A stretch of 64,000 bases of DNA from Carallia brachiata (GCA_021464245.1 JADCRB010000040.1:3626273-3690272), one strand, 5' to 3'; numbered from the stretch's first letter, positions 1 through 11,899 are shown. Numbers and translations are program-made. The notes: a model not told the origin generated them from the letters alone.

Positions 1-51
1 TAAGACCAAAATCAGGACAAGTAGGGTACTCATCATGCAATCTCTCAAAAC

Positions 52-543
52 CTACAACATGAGCATGCAACTCTTGAAGAACACACACAACCTACTCAGA
101 GCATCAGCAGCTTTGTTTTCTATACCAGAACAATGTTTAAGCACAAAAGAATACTCATTAAGAAATTCAACCCATTTAGCATGCTTAGCATTTAATTTCT
201 TCTGAGAATTCAAATAACGTAAAGCTTGATGGTCAGAAACAAACAAATCCTTAGGAAGCAAATAGTACCTCCAATGACGCAAAGATTGAACAACAGCATA
301 AAACTCCTTATCATATGTAGAGTACCTTTGCTTCGCTTCATTGAGTTTTTCGCTGAAAAAAGCGATGGGGTGTCCTTCCTGACTCAGGACTCCTCCAATG
401 CCAACTCCCGAAGCATCACAAGCAACTTCAAACACCTTATTGAAGTCGGGATGACTCAGAACGGGAGTTTCACTGATTTGCTTTTTGATCTTAAAAGCTA
501 TGGAAGCTTTACTAGACCACTGAAATTCTCCTTTTTCAAGCAA
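52..543 (-). pseudogene. gypsy RNase H domain fragment
   Basis: The 163-residue open stretch begins in the RT/RNase H connection ([11 protein letters not shown]) and carries the RNase H core. Visible are the first catalytic Asp context FEVACDASGVGIGGVLSQ, the KLNEAKQRYSTYDKEFYA block, and the terminal HCSGIENKAADALSRL block. These are standard Ty3/gypsy RNase H landmarks. It is separated from the upstream RT fragment by a frame break between about 543 and 643. Integrase would follow beyond position 1. Confidence 0.9.
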
Positions 544-642
544 TCAGTAATAGGGGTCATAATGGTACTGAATCCCCTAATGAACCTCCGATAGAAGGAG
601 GCTAAACCATGGAAGCTGCGAGTTTCAGTAAGAGACTTAGGC

Positions 643-900
643 TCAGGCCACTCTCGAATGACCCAACCTTTCAGGATCCGCAGCTATACCACGAGCAGAA
701 ACAATAAATCCTAAGAATAACACCTCAGACTGCAAGAATGTACACTTTTTAAGGTTAGCATACAGTTTAGCTTCTCTAAGAGTAAGGAAAACTAACCGCA
801 AGTGATCTAAGTGTTCTTTCTCGGACTTACTGTAGATAAGGATGTCGTCAAAGTAGACCACTAGAAACCGATTTATGAATGGCTTCAGAACATGAGTCAT
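643..900 (-). pseudogene. gypsy reverse transcriptase, YFDD segment
   Basis: An 85-residue fragment containing the RT active-site motif [11 protein letters not shown] and the following LHHLRLVFxxL-type thumb region with NLKKCTF. The catalytic YFDD is intact, although the surrounding polyprotein is broken on both sides. It continues, after a frame break, from the RT N-terminal segment at 955-1503. Confidence 0.9.
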
Positions 901-954
901 AACCTCATAAATGTACTAGGAGCATTTGATAACCCAAAAGGCATGACTAGCCAC

Positions 955-1503
955 TCATATAATCCATCTGCGTCTTAAACGCAGTCTTCCACTCATCCCC
1001 AGGCCGAATGCGTATCTGATGATACCACTACGAAGGTCTATTTTAGAATACCAACTAGAACCAGCTAGCATATCCAACATATCCTCTAGCCTAGGAATGG
1101 AAATCGGTACTTGATGGTGATCTTGTTTAGCTCGACTATCAACACACATCCTCCATGACCCATCTTTCTTAGGGGTCAACAAAGCAGGAACAGCACAAGG
1201 ACTAAGGCTATGTCGTACAAAACCCTTAGACAACAATTCTTCTACTTGCCTATTTAACTCTTCACGTTCCTTTGGGTTCATCCTATAGTGTGGAAGATTA
1301 GGTAACTGTGAACCAGGAACTAAGTCAATGGCATGCTGTATGTCTCGCATGGGTGGGAGCTCCTTGGGAAGGTCATCAGGCATAATATCCACAAATTCCT
1401 TGAGTAATTTATCAAAAGCAGAAGGAAGAACAGCTCGAGGTGTGCTCGAATGTGGAATAACCTCTTTGGAAACAACAACTATCAAATAGTCATTACTCCC
1501 CAA
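955..1503 (-). pseudogene. gypsy reverse transcriptase, N-terminal segment
   Basis: The 182-residue stretch contains [16 protein letters not shown], then [37 protein letters not shown] and YSKIDLRSG. These are the conserved entry blocks of plant Ty3/gypsy RT. After SGII the frame degenerates, and the block leading to FGL is out of frame. Confidence 0.9.
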
Positions 1504-1546
1504 CTCCCTTTCAAAGGCCTTATGATCTAAAATGTGAAGACCTTTA

Positions 1547-2047
1547 TTAGCAGAAACAGGGGGAAGAGATTTGGGTTTCGGCCTGTGTCCTTAACAGAGG
1601 GTTAGCTGGGTTCAGAATGATATTCTTGCCTTCATACTTGAAGACATAAGTATTCTCCCGACCATGATTGGTCACATTAAGGTCATAGAGCCAAGGACGA
1701 CCTAAGAGAATATGAGCCACATCCATGGGCAGAATATCACAATAAACCTTATCCTTATAATTACCTAACTGGATGGGCGCTAAATACCGCTCAGTGACTG
1801 GTAAGGTGGTTTTATTTACCCAAGCTACACGGAATGGTTGCGGATGTGGTTCTGCCTTAAGGTTTAATCGTGAAAGAGCAGATTTCGCAACAACATTCAT
1901 GGTACTCCCTCCATCAATAACCAACTTACAACTGCGATCTCCAGATCGAATGTAGGTGTGGAATATGCTTGTTCGTTTCCACGTATCATTGTCCACAACA
2001 GTAGACAAAACACACCTAACAACAGCACAATGCTGGTCATCATCCAC
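1547..2047 (-). pseudogene. gypsy retropepsin-like protease segment
   Basis: A 166-residue stretch with the aspartic protease core: LVIDGGSTMNVVA (DGGS in place of the usual DSG/DTG) and the downstream flap/ILLGRPWLYD block typical of retropepsins in plant gypsy elements. It overlaps the end of the gag zinc-knuckle frame, indicating a frame break between gag and protease. The DGGS variant occurs in other plant gypsy proteases, so it does not by itself prove inactivity. Confidence 0.85.
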
Positions 2048-2433
2048 AAAGTCCTCAATGAATTCATCATCTTCACCGAGTACTCTAAGGGATCAACAAC
2101 TTGATCTTCGCTCCCTGAGAGATCATCAGACTCCTTATCCATAATGAGAGCACGATCGGGACAACGAGAGGCAATGTGACCCTTTTTATGGCAACGGAAA
2201 CACTCAACGGAAGTGTTACTCGCACGAGATTCGGGAGCAGAGCGTATCGGACGAGAAGTGGAAGGAGTAGAGTGCAAAGAAGCGGAAGGATTGACAGGTT
2301 TGACTTGAGAAATGGAACTAGAAGAAAATGAGGTTTTGATTGCACGCACTCCAACAGAGGGGGACGAGCGCGTGAATGAAGAGGTCTTGATGTATTTCTC
2401 AACCTCTAAAGCCTTGTGATAAGCTTCTTCCAA
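1897..2433 (-). pseudogene. gypsy Gag nucleocapsid segment (CCHC zinc knuckle)
   Basis: The stretch has a Ser-rich linker followed by one CX2CX4HX4C zinc knuckle (C78, C81, H86, C91 of this open frame; CFRCHKKGHIASRC). It is the RNA-binding end of Gag. The frame past about residue 110 is the wrong frame over protease, so the true Gag end is near 2,100. Confidence 0.85.
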
Positions 2434-2659
2434 AGAATCAGGACCAAGTAAGAGAATCTCCTTTTGGATTTCAGGCTTGAGACCATTAACAAAACGGTTT
2501 GAGTGAGGTAAGGATCTTCATACAATTCACATCTAAGCAAAGCTCTTCGAATTTAGACATGTAAGCAGTAACGCTAGAAGTCATTGCCTAAGATTTAGAA
2601 GCTGAGAATAGAGTTGACTCCTATGATAGAGGGAACATACTTAGCTTTTAGCTTCATTT

Positions 2660-3420
2660 TCATGACTTCCCATAGATGATAGGAGGCTCACCTAAACGTT
2701 CAGCTCTACGAAGCTCATTCTGCCAGAATTTTCTAGCTGACCCTACCAATTTCATCTTTGCAAATTGAACACGCTCAAAATCATTCATGTCATACCATGC
2801 AAAATAATCCTCTAAACTATCAAGCCAGTCAAGAAACACTTCAGCATTCAATTCACCATTAAATTCAGGAGCATCTAACTTGATCTTCCTAGTGATGTCA
2901 TTGTGATCTGGACGTGCATGCATGTGCTGTGGCCTATGATACCTATCATGAACTCGAGTATGCACATCATCACGCAAATCATCACGCACATCATCATGCA
3001 ATTCATGAATAGGATGCCTACGTGTACCCCTAGGACATGACGTGTAGGAAATGCATCGTGATAAAAATCCTCTTCATCAATACGTCCATGTAGATTTCCA
3101 TCGGGGGGAAACCTAACAGTTATCGGGGTGACTAAATTCCTAGGATCTACGGGTGAGGCGTAGGAAAATGGGCATTGACAGAACCCTCAACATGGGTTGC
3201 CCCAATTGGCTGTCCAACAGATTCGTCTACTGGTTGTTTGTCCAAACGTTTTAAAATGGCATTCAGTTGGGTGGACAAATTAGCAAAGTCGTTTCTAAGG
3301 CTGTTCATGTCGGACTGATAGGCAGATTGTGCGGCGTGAACTTCAGCTCGAAACTCATCTATTTCAGGAGCGGGGTTGGTAGCAGATTTGGCTGTTTCTT
3401 GAGTATTAGATGAACATGCA
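2660..3420 (-). pseudogene. gypsy Gag N-terminal and capsid-like segment
   Basis: From 3,001 to 2,660 the frame reads APEFNGELNAEVFLDWLDSL, then FERVQFAKMKLVGSARKFW, the Retrotrans_gag pattern of plant gypsy elements. It stops early after GEPPIIYGKS because one base is missing before the expected continuation. Upstream, at about 3,410-3,150, another minus-strand frame is rich in Asn, Gln and Asp (EIDEFRAEVHAAQSAY...) and looks like the Gag N-terminus. The intervening His/Arg/Asp-rich stretch around 2,900-3,000 is a short degenerate repeat. Confidence 0.75.
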
Positions 3421-3430
3421 AATTTTTAGA

Positions 3431-5078
3431 TCGGGAGATAGAAGATTTGTATGACGTCAATTGTTTCGTTATTCTTAATGAGCTTTACCTATTTTTGTAT
3501 GAGTTCAAGAGAAGATTGTAAGTAGGTTAGGTACGGCTTAACTGCTTGGGAGAGAGTGAAAGCTATTATAGTAGAATAATGTTTAAATCATGAAACTCAT
3601 GAAACAAATTTAATTTGCCCCTTTCCCAAGGTGATCCTAAGCCCTAATCCTTCTTGATTTGAAGAAACCTCTAGTCTTAGTATTTAATTGCTAATTCGTA
3701 GTTAGTTTATCCCTTTGTTTGTTTTATTTTAATTATTTTCAAAAATCAATTTACCAATAAAAATTCAACATCCTCTTCGATTAATGTCACATATTATGGA
3801 AATTTACCAAGGAATGTTGATAAGGATGACAATTTTTTTTTTCCTTTTTTGGAGAATTGTTGGAATAAGCTATCAAATTTTCAGTTTCGAGACTTCACAA
3901 ATTTTTGTGGAATTTTTTAGGTAAAACTCTAATTTAGTTTTAATTTAGTAATTTTTACAAATCTTAACTAGATTCTATTCCCTGTGGATTCGGCACCTAT
4001 AATAGTTGCCAGATTTTTATTACTATGATTGACCATGTGCATTTATAGGAATTATCTGATCAAAATGCAAACCCCAATGCCAAAAACACTAGTCACAACT
4101 ATTTCAATACAACATCAAGAAATTGTGTAGTAGTCAGTGGTTGTTTATATAAAGAGCATTGGTGGTTGAATATAAATCATCACTTATCTTGTGTATTAAT
4201 GTCAAAAGTAAAAGTTGTAAAATTTAGAAGTTGTAAAATTGCTTCAAATAGTGTATTTTTGCCACAATCATTCAGGCAAAATGTGCCCTCACAAAACTGC
4301 AACAAAAATTCAATGAATTTCCTCACAAGATAAATACACTTGATTGCAATTTGAAAAATGAATTCAAACTTAATTGCAATATGATTGCACCAATGTGCAC
4401 CCATGTGCACATATGTGGTACTCTTTATGGCGTCCCCTTTAGCCACTAGTAATCTTTTTAGCATCCTCACTAATAAAGACTTTAGATGTCTTGTTTCTTT
4501 TCTAGGGGGCTTTTGTTTCATTTTAAAATAAACACCAAACATTGTGCTTTACTATATTCACATCCTTGCCGATCTATTGATTACAAATATGATTAAAGAA
4601 AAATAAATTCTGTAAGAAACTTGAATAACTCTTCTATTATTCTCTCAGCTATCATAGTTTCATTACATTTATGTCTCAACTCCCACACTAAGAATGAATC
4701 AAATGGTCAGTGACATCATGCAAAGTAGAAAATCAGACAATCCCAACACAAGTAACTACGTGTTGTTTTTGTTAGATCATATGCTTATTGATTTAGTTTT
4801 GATATACTGAGAAAATTAGGCATTTATTGTGTAGCCTTCCATAATTCTTATACGGGTTGTATGTTTATGTGCTAATAAATTCTCTTATACCCATTTATAA
4901 TTGTTTAATTAGTATGCCTTTATATTATAGTTAGCTATTAGTTTTTGAATTTATTTATTCTTATGGCAAGTGAATTTTGAGCTTTATTGTAAACTCGATT
5001 ATGAGAACTGGAGTGTTTGAATTATTCCACTCCATATGGTAAATTTGAGGCTCTTATAATAGGGTTAGCCCTTAAGCT
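3431..5078. other. AT-rich intergenic / old repeat, no gene seen
   Basis: This stretch lies between the gypsy remnant and the copia element. A 120-codon minus-strand open frame at 4,180-4,542 has no domain I recognise and ordinary local composition; I do not call it a gene. The sequence near 3,960-4,010 may be the leader of an older LTR element. Confidence 0.5.
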
Positions 5079-5083
5079 ATATC

Positions 5084-5546
5084 TATTAGTTTTATGAAGA
5101 GATTGAATAAAAAAGTATTAAGATAGAAGTAGTAAAAGAGACTTTGATAGATTGTAGAAAAATTAGTAGCAAAACAAATTTTTAGATAAAAGGCTATTAC
5201 AACAAAGAGAAGACGTATAAAAAGGTTTTTACTACATTCATAAACATCACAATTTGCTTATATGTGGAGATATTATAGTAGAAAAGTGGCAATACAATGT
5301 TTAGAGCCAAAATAAAAGTTCAAATTCAAAGTCTTTTGTATTCACAAAAAGAGAAAATTATTGTTTAATTACATAAGTATTACATTTTAGTTTAAACTAT
5401 TGCATTCAAAAGTTGAATAGGGACAAAAAAACTTAATCTCCATACAACTTTACTAACTTGATATCAATTAAAATAACTAACTTTAACTGTTGGAGAAAAA
5501 TTTGCACAACATTAGAAGCTTGATATCAATAGGTAAAATGACAGCA
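5084..5546 (-). repeat. 3' LTR of copia element
   Basis: Direct repeat of 7,258-7,723 with many substitutions and small indels. It ends in CA at 5,546 (TG start on the minus strand). Its other terminus reads TA instead of the TG seen in the partner LTR, so one terminal dinucleotide has mutated. Confidence 0.88.
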
Positions 5547-5577
5547 CCAATTCTCAACACTCCTCCTTGGTGGTGGG
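5547..5577 (-). promoter_or_regulatory. polypurine tract region
   Basis: On the minus strand a purine-rich stretch (CCAAGGAGGAG, then GAGAATTGG) directly precedes the TGCTGTC start of the 3' LTR. This is where plus-strand DNA synthesis would be primed. Confidence 0.7.
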
Positions 5578-5868
5578 ATTTTGAATCCAAGAGCACTTCT
5601 CAATTCCTTTTTTATGCTTGAGTTACAAACATGTTTTGATTTCTAGATTGAAATCTGATTATTTGGTTCAATACTAGATTTGAGAACTTGAACAAGTTGA
5701 GTTTTGTTCCCAATGGTAGAGATATCAACATGTACTGACCTAATGATTTGCTTTATTTAAAAAAATGTTAGGATTTGAAACGTCATATGATGCTCCTCCT
5801 AGGATTGAAAGGGGACATATGAGAAATGATTTTCTATTCAGATTTGATGAAGATTCATGTATTTGTTG

Positions 5869-6129
5869 CTAATTTTGATTCCTTGAATAGAGTAGATTAG
5901 ACTTTGCAACATTGCACTGCTTAGAAACTTCAAATGTGTTCACAAAAAACTTTTTTTTCACCATTGTGACTTTCAGAACAACATACAATTTCCAACACCA
6001 TTGTTCAGCATTGTGGGTTTGAGTGAGATTGTCCATTGACCTGTTCATTGAACCACCACCATTTCCAAGCTTGGAAGGGACTTTGCAGCTTGAATCTAGC
6101 TCTTTAAAGAGGCTTGAATCATAGCACAT
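5869..6129 (-). pseudogene. copia protease / gag-pre-integrase remnant
   Basis: The fragment CYDSSLFKELDSSCK followed by a degenerate GNGG block resembles the region after the copia protease active site (xHMxxDxxLFxELD...KVxxGNG). The DSG motif itself is not preserved here. Downstream pol is missing. Confidence 0.55.
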
Positions 6130-6227
6130 AAAGTTGGTACATCTGCTATCAATGTACCAAATCTGAATTTTGCTTGTAAACCCAACTTCAGAGGCAACAA
6201 AGAGATATTCTTCCTCATTTAGTTTAG

Positions 6228-6455
6228 TTACTGCATTCTAAACTTGTTGTATTTGTTGAGTTTGTTGAGGTTGCCATGATTGTTGAGGTTGATTGTTCTT
6301 GTTTTTGTAGACTTTCTCAACATGGCCAAGTTGATTGCAATGATGCACTTTGAATCTAAATTATACCAGTAGAATTTAGGCAAATGAGACATCTTTCTGC
6401 AGTAGGGACGAGGATCAAACATGTTTCTTCCATTTGTACTACTCTCAGCTTGCAT
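6228..6455 (-). pseudogene. copia Gag zinc-knuckle remnant
   Basis: Contains YCRKMSHLPKFYWYN followed, in a shifted frame, by the Cys-Asn-Gln-Leu-Gly-His pattern of a second knuckle and an Asn/Gln-rich tail. Copia Gag proteins of this class have paired CCHC-like motifs; here both are damaged by substitutions and a frameshift. Confidence 0.55.
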
Positions 6456-6844
6456 TCCATCTAAAATTGAGGCTTTTTTTATGAGATCATGTTGAGAGGA
6501 AGCATGGTGCTTTGTTAAAAAGCACCTTCGATAGATTCTTGATGTCTTATGTTTCTCCTAAACTCAAGAGCCCGAAGAGAATTCACTCTCAGGGGTAGTT
6601 AGTGTAGAAAAGTTTTTTGATTCTTCAAGTGAAGATATCTTGGACTCAAGCCTCTAAGGCAAGCTTACATGGATTTTCTCAACCATTCTTTCATCTTTGA
6701 GGTCTTCACCAAGTAATCAAACTTGGTTTACAACCTTCACGAGTCTATCAACATAGCCTTTTATATTTTTATATCCTTTCATTCTTTGGACTTCAAATTC
6801 TCTTCTAAGATTGAGAACTTGCATACTTTTTATACTCTGGTGCC

Positions 6845-7111
6845 TTAAAACTCTTCTTGGAGCTTATCCCAAGCTTCTTTGGTAGATTCAAATGTCATGA
6901 TCCTTGTGAATATGATATCAAAAAATGCAGAGTGAATACAGCTGAGAACTTTGATTCTTTGCTCACTGTGATTTTTGAGTTGGGCAACAGTTGGATTGTT
7001 GGGAAGTACAAGAGGTTTACCTCTTATTTCTACAATTTCCCACAAGTCAAATGCCTTCAAATAGGCCTTTATCTTGATAGCCCATATGGCATAACTCTCC
7101 TTTAAAAACAT
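6845..7111 (-). pseudogene. copia Gag (UBN2-type) segment
   Basis: The 88-residue stretch YAIWAIKIKAYLKAFDLWEIVE ... FTRIMTFESTKEAWDKLQEEF is the classic N-terminal Gag block of plant Ty1/copia elements (W..K...L...LW..V, then A..W..L). It stops at LQEEF; the rest of Gag lies in other frames downstream. Confidence 0.85.
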
Positions 7112-7242
7112 GAGGTGAAGGAGGGGAAAATTTGTTTGAAGCCATGAATAATGTTCTTTTTTTTTTTTGAAGGAAATTTCACTAAGATTGAGCTGATCTT
7201 TTTGGATGGTTTTTCAATCAAAGGTCTCTTAAGAACGAAGAG

Positions 7243-7254
7243 GCTTTGATACCA
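7243..7254 (-). promoter_or_regulatory. tRNA-Met primer binding site
   Basis: The minus strand reads TGGTATCAAAGC, one base from the usual initiator-Met primer site TGGTATCAGAGC. It lies three bases inside the 5' LTR and fixes the element's direction. Confidence 0.85.
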
Positions 7255-7257
7255 GTT

Positions 7258-7723
7258 TGTTGATTTTATGAAGAGATTGAATAAAAAAACATTAAGGTAA
7301 AAGCAACAAAAGAAACTTTTGACTGATTACAGAAAAAGTTGTAGCAGAGGAATTTTTAGAGAAAAGGTTATTTAGCAAATATAAGGGGTAAAAAAAGGCT
7401 TCTACTACATTCATAAACATCACAATCTCCATATATGTGGAGATGTTACAACAGAAAAATAGCAATACAAAGTTTAGAGACAAAATACAAAATTAAATTT
7501 AAAGTATTTTGAATTTGTAAAAAGAGAAAATGATTGCTTAATTACATAAGAATTACACTAAAATTTTTAGTTTAAACTAATACATCCAAAAATTGAATAA
7601 GGACAAAAAAAACTTGATCTTCATACAACTCCACTCACTTGATATCAACTAACGTAATTTTAACTGCTGGAGAGAACTTTGCCCAACACCACGAGCTTGA
7701 CAATAAGAGGCAAATCGACAGCA
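7258..7723 (-). repeat. 5' LTR of copia element
   Basis: Runs from TGTTGATTTTATGAAGAG to GACAGCA on the plus strand, giving TG...CA termini on both strands. It is followed by the ATATC duplication. The internal sequence matches the left LTR over its whole length. Confidence 0.88.
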
Positions 7724-7728
7724 ATATC

Positions 7729-9155
7729 GTTGTTCTTATATGGTTCTAGTGTAATTTCTTCTTTGAAAGAAATTGTCGTTTTTATTGTGAAGGAGAGTTG
7801 GAGAATTTTTAAGTATCTTTCCGTATAGAAAAAAAATTGCTTTAGAGTCTCTTTAAAATGGCTCTCGGCAATTTACAAAAGAAATTTTTATTAAAACAAC
7901 TCAAAGATGGAAAGTCTTAACGTAGAGGAATTTTCAGCTGGCAAGAATTCAAATCTGATCTTTCTATGGAAACTATCTTTTGCTGGAAATTTTCAATTTT
8001 CTTTAAAAAAGGAATCTTGGAGCCGAAGTTCTAAAGTTTTTAGAATAATTTTCGAAGATCTCCTGAAGGGGAATAATTGTGGAAGTATTTTGAAAATTCA
8101 ACAGTAATTCTGGAAGTTTTTCCATAAATGGTAGATCAAGACAATTTTTTGCCTTGATTTACCAATGTTGTATATGGAAAGTTTCGAGCCGATTTTCCAA
8201 CATTCTAGCAAAAGTTTTGGATCATGTTTTACACATCATCCAACAGCTAGAAGACCTCGATATACAGTATCAAAAACATGTGTTTTCTTTTCAATTGTAA
8301 CTTTTTGTGTGGACATCAAATATATGAAAAGAGAAAAATTCTTTATGTGAGAGTGGGATTTGCTTAAAGAGAGAAAAAAGTAAGTGTTCTAAGCGTTTAG
8401 AATGAGAATTTGTGAGTTAAAAAGCTATATAAACTTGTAAGAGTGGTCCATCGTATTATTGTGAGTATTCTCATTCCAATTTGAAGAGTTCAATAATGGA
8501 CTGAAACTCTCAAGATGTGGGTCTTGAGGAAAGAACGTAAGTTCAAGAGAACGTAGATTCAAGAAAACTGAACTTTTATATATCACTATCTCTCGCTTAT
8601 CTCTCTCTCTCTCTCCTAACTCTTGTTTATTGTTGCTCATCATGACACACGACATCACCTTGATGTTATTACGACTTATTTTGTTGCTCACGCGACACGA
8701 TTCTTATACACGTTGTACTTGTCGTTCTTTACATCGTGTTTGTTTTATTTAATCACTACATGAATTTTATACATGTATTCTTGACAACCCGAGTCATTCT
8801 CTCTTGGGTGTCTTTGGGACCAATAAGTTTGCTCCTGCCAATGAAATAATTTTACATAATAAAAAAGAAAATATCATGAATCTCGTGTGCATATTGTATA
8901 GAATATATTTGCTCAAAAGATGCTAATAAATCATAGAAAGATAAAGAAACCCACCAAGGGATTAAGAATTCAATGTTCAAAGCTGATGTCATGAGGCAAG
9001 CACTTCATGCGTCCGCGCAAAATGCAATGCTAAAGATGAGTAGATATACAAGTAAGCTGAGCTTGAGCTTGATCTTAAACCACCATACCCATTTTTAAAT
9101 AGTGGGCCAGCACCATTTTGAATCTTAAAGGATCATCATTTATGCTATTTTATGC
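7729..9155. other. intergenic, no gene seen
   Basis: AT-rich sequence with short open frames of no recognisable family. A CT microsatellite lies at about 8,588-8,616. Confidence 0.5.
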
Positions 9156-9378
9156 TGTTGAACTAACCAAGTGTGAGTTTAGAATTTAAAAAAAAAAAAA
9201 AAGTCTCACATTAGAAAAAATGCATGAGTAGATTAACTTGTAAGTGGTAAAGACTCATAATCCAATATCTTAAAATTTTGGATAAAAAGTGATGTCAAAA
9301 GCGCATTATGTGGTTACTATACTATGGCCCAATCCTTAATACTCTTCAACTTTATTTGGACTCCCCAATTTCTAATAG

Positions 9379-9390
9379 TGGTATTGGAAC
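9379..9390 (+). promoter_or_regulatory. primer binding site of TRIM-like element
   Basis: TGGTATTGGAAC resembles the Met tRNA primer site with two or three changes. It sits one base after the left LTR end. Confidence 0.6.
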
Positions 9391-9473
9391 CGATTGTTCA
9401 ACTGTCAGGTTCGAATATTTGTCGATGCGCATTGACCACTGGAGGAAAAAGTTGATTGAAGGCCTAGTGTTTT

Positions 9474-9600
9474 GTTGTAGCTAAGCCCCGTTGGGTAGTT
9501 CTCTTGGAGCAATCAAGAAAAATAAAGCTTATTATGGACTGTTGTAGCTAAGCCCAGTTGGGTAGTTCTCTTAGAGCGATCCAGAAAATGAAGCTTAATA
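9474..9600 (+). repeat. 67-bp tandem duplication inside TRIM-like element
   Basis: GTTGTAGCTAAGCCC...GTTGGGTAGTTCTCTT...GAGC is present twice (9,474 and 9,541) with a few substitutions. Confidence 0.85.
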
Positions 9601-9708
9601 TGAAAGACTCACACTAGAGAGGGACTGTTAAATTAATTGTGTGGTTGCTGTACTTCGGTCCAATTGTTGATGTTCTCCAAATTTATTTAGTTTCCCCTAT
9701 TTCCAACT

Positions 9709-10952
9709 CCTGCCATTTTTTCTTCAGTTCCTCCTTTTTTGGCCTCGCCATGTAGAAATAGAATACAAGATCACATGCTTGTTCGAGAAATGCAGTCTCA
9801 AGCAAGATCAGGCAAGGTCATTTGGCAGTTTCGTATAGTTTCTCCAGCTTACTGCGCCGCTTTCTAGAGTAGTTTGTTTGTCAAACATTCTTCTCTGGAG
9901 GCATGCATGCTTTCTTACTCTGTCATTGTTTAATCACACTACAAATACAATTCTCCATTATCTGATAGTTCAAGACACAATGAAACAGTTGGAGCTTGAT
10001 TGAATCCAAAACCAAAACTTTCACTCAATCCAAATCCTCTAAAACCAAATTCTCATAGAACATCGAGAATTTGCATTCATAGCTGAATCAGAATGATGAA
10101 CTCTTAAGTTTGATTTATAATCAATTCTTAAGCCTAACTCAACATGTTGATTTTTGGGTTGAATAGTTTTTTTTTTAATTTTAAATATAGTATCAAAATC
10201 TTTATGACCAATAAATCATGAGTTTGAATCACATTCTTCTCAAATTTAACTGTGAATTAATTATAAATTTCTAGAACCAAAAGAGCTTTGTTTGATCATG
10301 TTGTCAGTCCAAAAGAGCTGGACACGAACTAATCACTTGCACTGTTATGCAAATTCCCCAATGAACCAATTATAAGCATGCCTCAAGAAAGAGATTTACC
10401 AAAAAAAGGAAGAGATTCGCAAGATGCTAAGGCTTACGTAGTTATGACATGGTTACATAGTACTATATGCCAAGGACATGCTTCACTTCTTCCATCATGC
10501 TTTTGTCTCCTACGCCCTTTTGTAAGACATGCCTTTCCTCCTCCGCGACCTATGCTTAGTGCATAGCCCAAAAGTCATTCCACATGATATTGCAATACAA
10601 ACAAATGTCAGTTAGTCTCGACCTATTTATTTTAAAAGTGTTGATACATGAACGATCCACTGTCCGGCAGAAGCATGAAGGACATTTTATTTCTGTTTTT
10701 TTAGCTTAGGTCGGTCACATATGAAACTTAATTTTGTTTCACATCAACTTTATTTGTCTTGTACGTAATATTTTTTTTTTCAAAAAATTGTGTGGACCCT
10801 AAAGCAAATCAATCTTTCCTCACCTCCTCCTCTTTCTACCCCCGTCACCCAAAGATGAAGCGACATTGGGGCAAGGGGGGCACTTGCTCCTCCCCTCGCC
10901 CTTACCCTTGATTTCTATTAAACTTTTCATCAAGAAATAGCAAAAGATGCTG
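9709..10952. other. intergenic, no gene seen
   Basis: No supported coding region. A 62-codon plus-strand frame at 10,378-10,566 has no recognisable domain. Confidence 0.5.
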
Positions 10953-11899
10953 GTTAGTCCCAAGGTTGTCAAAACCATATCAGCCATCAAACCAGAAATA
11001 TTAATTATTCAATCGGTTGAACCGGTAATTGAACTGATAATCGAAGAAGTATTTGATAATTATTTTTTTAAAAATAAACTATTAGTCTAAAATGCAAAGA
11101 GAAAATACTTGAAAAAAATCACCAGAGAAAAAAAGTAGTTTAACACATAACTAAAACAGCAAAAAAAGTGCATGGCCAAACAAGTGCATGGCCAAACAAT
11201 ATCTAAATTGCAACAATGAGCATATTTTATGCAACATCGATAATAAAAAATGATATAAATAAGTATCAATATTTTTTTCGATTCATATTTTTTATTGTAG
11301 TTGCACAAAATACGTTTATTATTGCAATTTGGATGTTATTTGGACAATTTTTCAGTCTAGCTATATAATGAAACCCTTAAAATAAATCCTTAGAGGAATT
11401 TATATGTTCCCAAATTTAAAAAACATAAAATCAACATAGTCATGGTAAAGATTTATTATCATCGCTCTCGTTAGCATGCAATCCAATTTCACTTCCAATA
11501 ACATTTTCAACACCTAAGAGACGAATAACATCAAATGAATCTGCTTCAATTACAAAATTATTATATATTTTTTTTGATATAGTTGTAATCTTAAAATTTA
11601 AATTTTAATGTATTTAGACAAGAAAAGAGTCTTTAAATAAGAGTGAAAAAGTTAAAGCTAATAGAATTAGAGAAAAAATTCGATAAAATAAAATAGAGAG
11701 AAAAAGAGTCGATGATGAGTTAGCCAATATGTACTTTTACAATGGCACGAATGTAATGTATGTGAAAAGATAAGTCTATTATGATCTTTAGAGCATGTAT
11801 TGTCATATCTTGCCACCCTATTTCCTTAAGGTCCAAAAATTTCCGTTGTCATCTGCCTCTTCTCAAAAAGGCAAAAGATACTGTGAGAACTAGAGATAT

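Larger units (their letters stand above)
1..3430 (-). mobile_element. Ty3/gypsy LTR retrotransposon, partial and decayed
   Basis: Read on the minus strand, the order is gag (about 3,420-1,900), zinc knuckle, aspartic protease, reverse transcriptase, then RNase H, running off the left window edge before integrase. This gag-PR-RT-RH order is that of Ty3/gypsy elements. The frame breaks several times, so no intact polyprotein remains. The 3' part and 3' LTR lie outside the window. I could not fix a 5' LTR or primer site upstream of gag. A conserved-looking CCCTGTGGATTCGGCACC stretch near 3,980 may belong to the leader or to an older element. Confidence 0.9.
5084..7723 (-). mobile_element. Ty1/copia LTR retrotransposon, internally deleted
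   Basis: Two LTR copies (5,084-5,546 and 7,258-7,723) are direct repeats flanking about 1.7 kb. The insertion is bounded by the 5-bp direct repeat ATATC (5,079-5,083 and 7,724-7,728). A Met-type primer site lies just inside the right LTR and a purine-rich tract just inside the left one, which sets the orientation as minus. Only gag, a degenerate knuckle and a trace of the protease region remain. Integrase, RT and RNase H are absent, so the element is non-autonomous. Confidence 0.9.
9156..9708 (+). mobile_element. TRIM-like miniature LTR element
   Basis: A left LTR-like segment starts TGTTGAACTAA and ends near 9,377 at TTTCTAATA. It is followed at once by TGGTATTGGAACC, a Met-type primer site. 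About 235 bp further on, a purine run (AGAGAGGGAC) precedes a second TGTTAAATTAAT copy. That copy shares the GTGGTTxCTxTACT...TTTATTT...CCCC end with the first but lacks its middle. Total size of about 550 bp with no coding capacity fits a terminal-repeat retrotransposon in miniature. A clear TSD is not visible. Confidence 0.65.

Noticed and set aside
4180..4542. 120-codon minus-strand open frame
   Set aside because: No known domain; AT-rich context makes chance likely.
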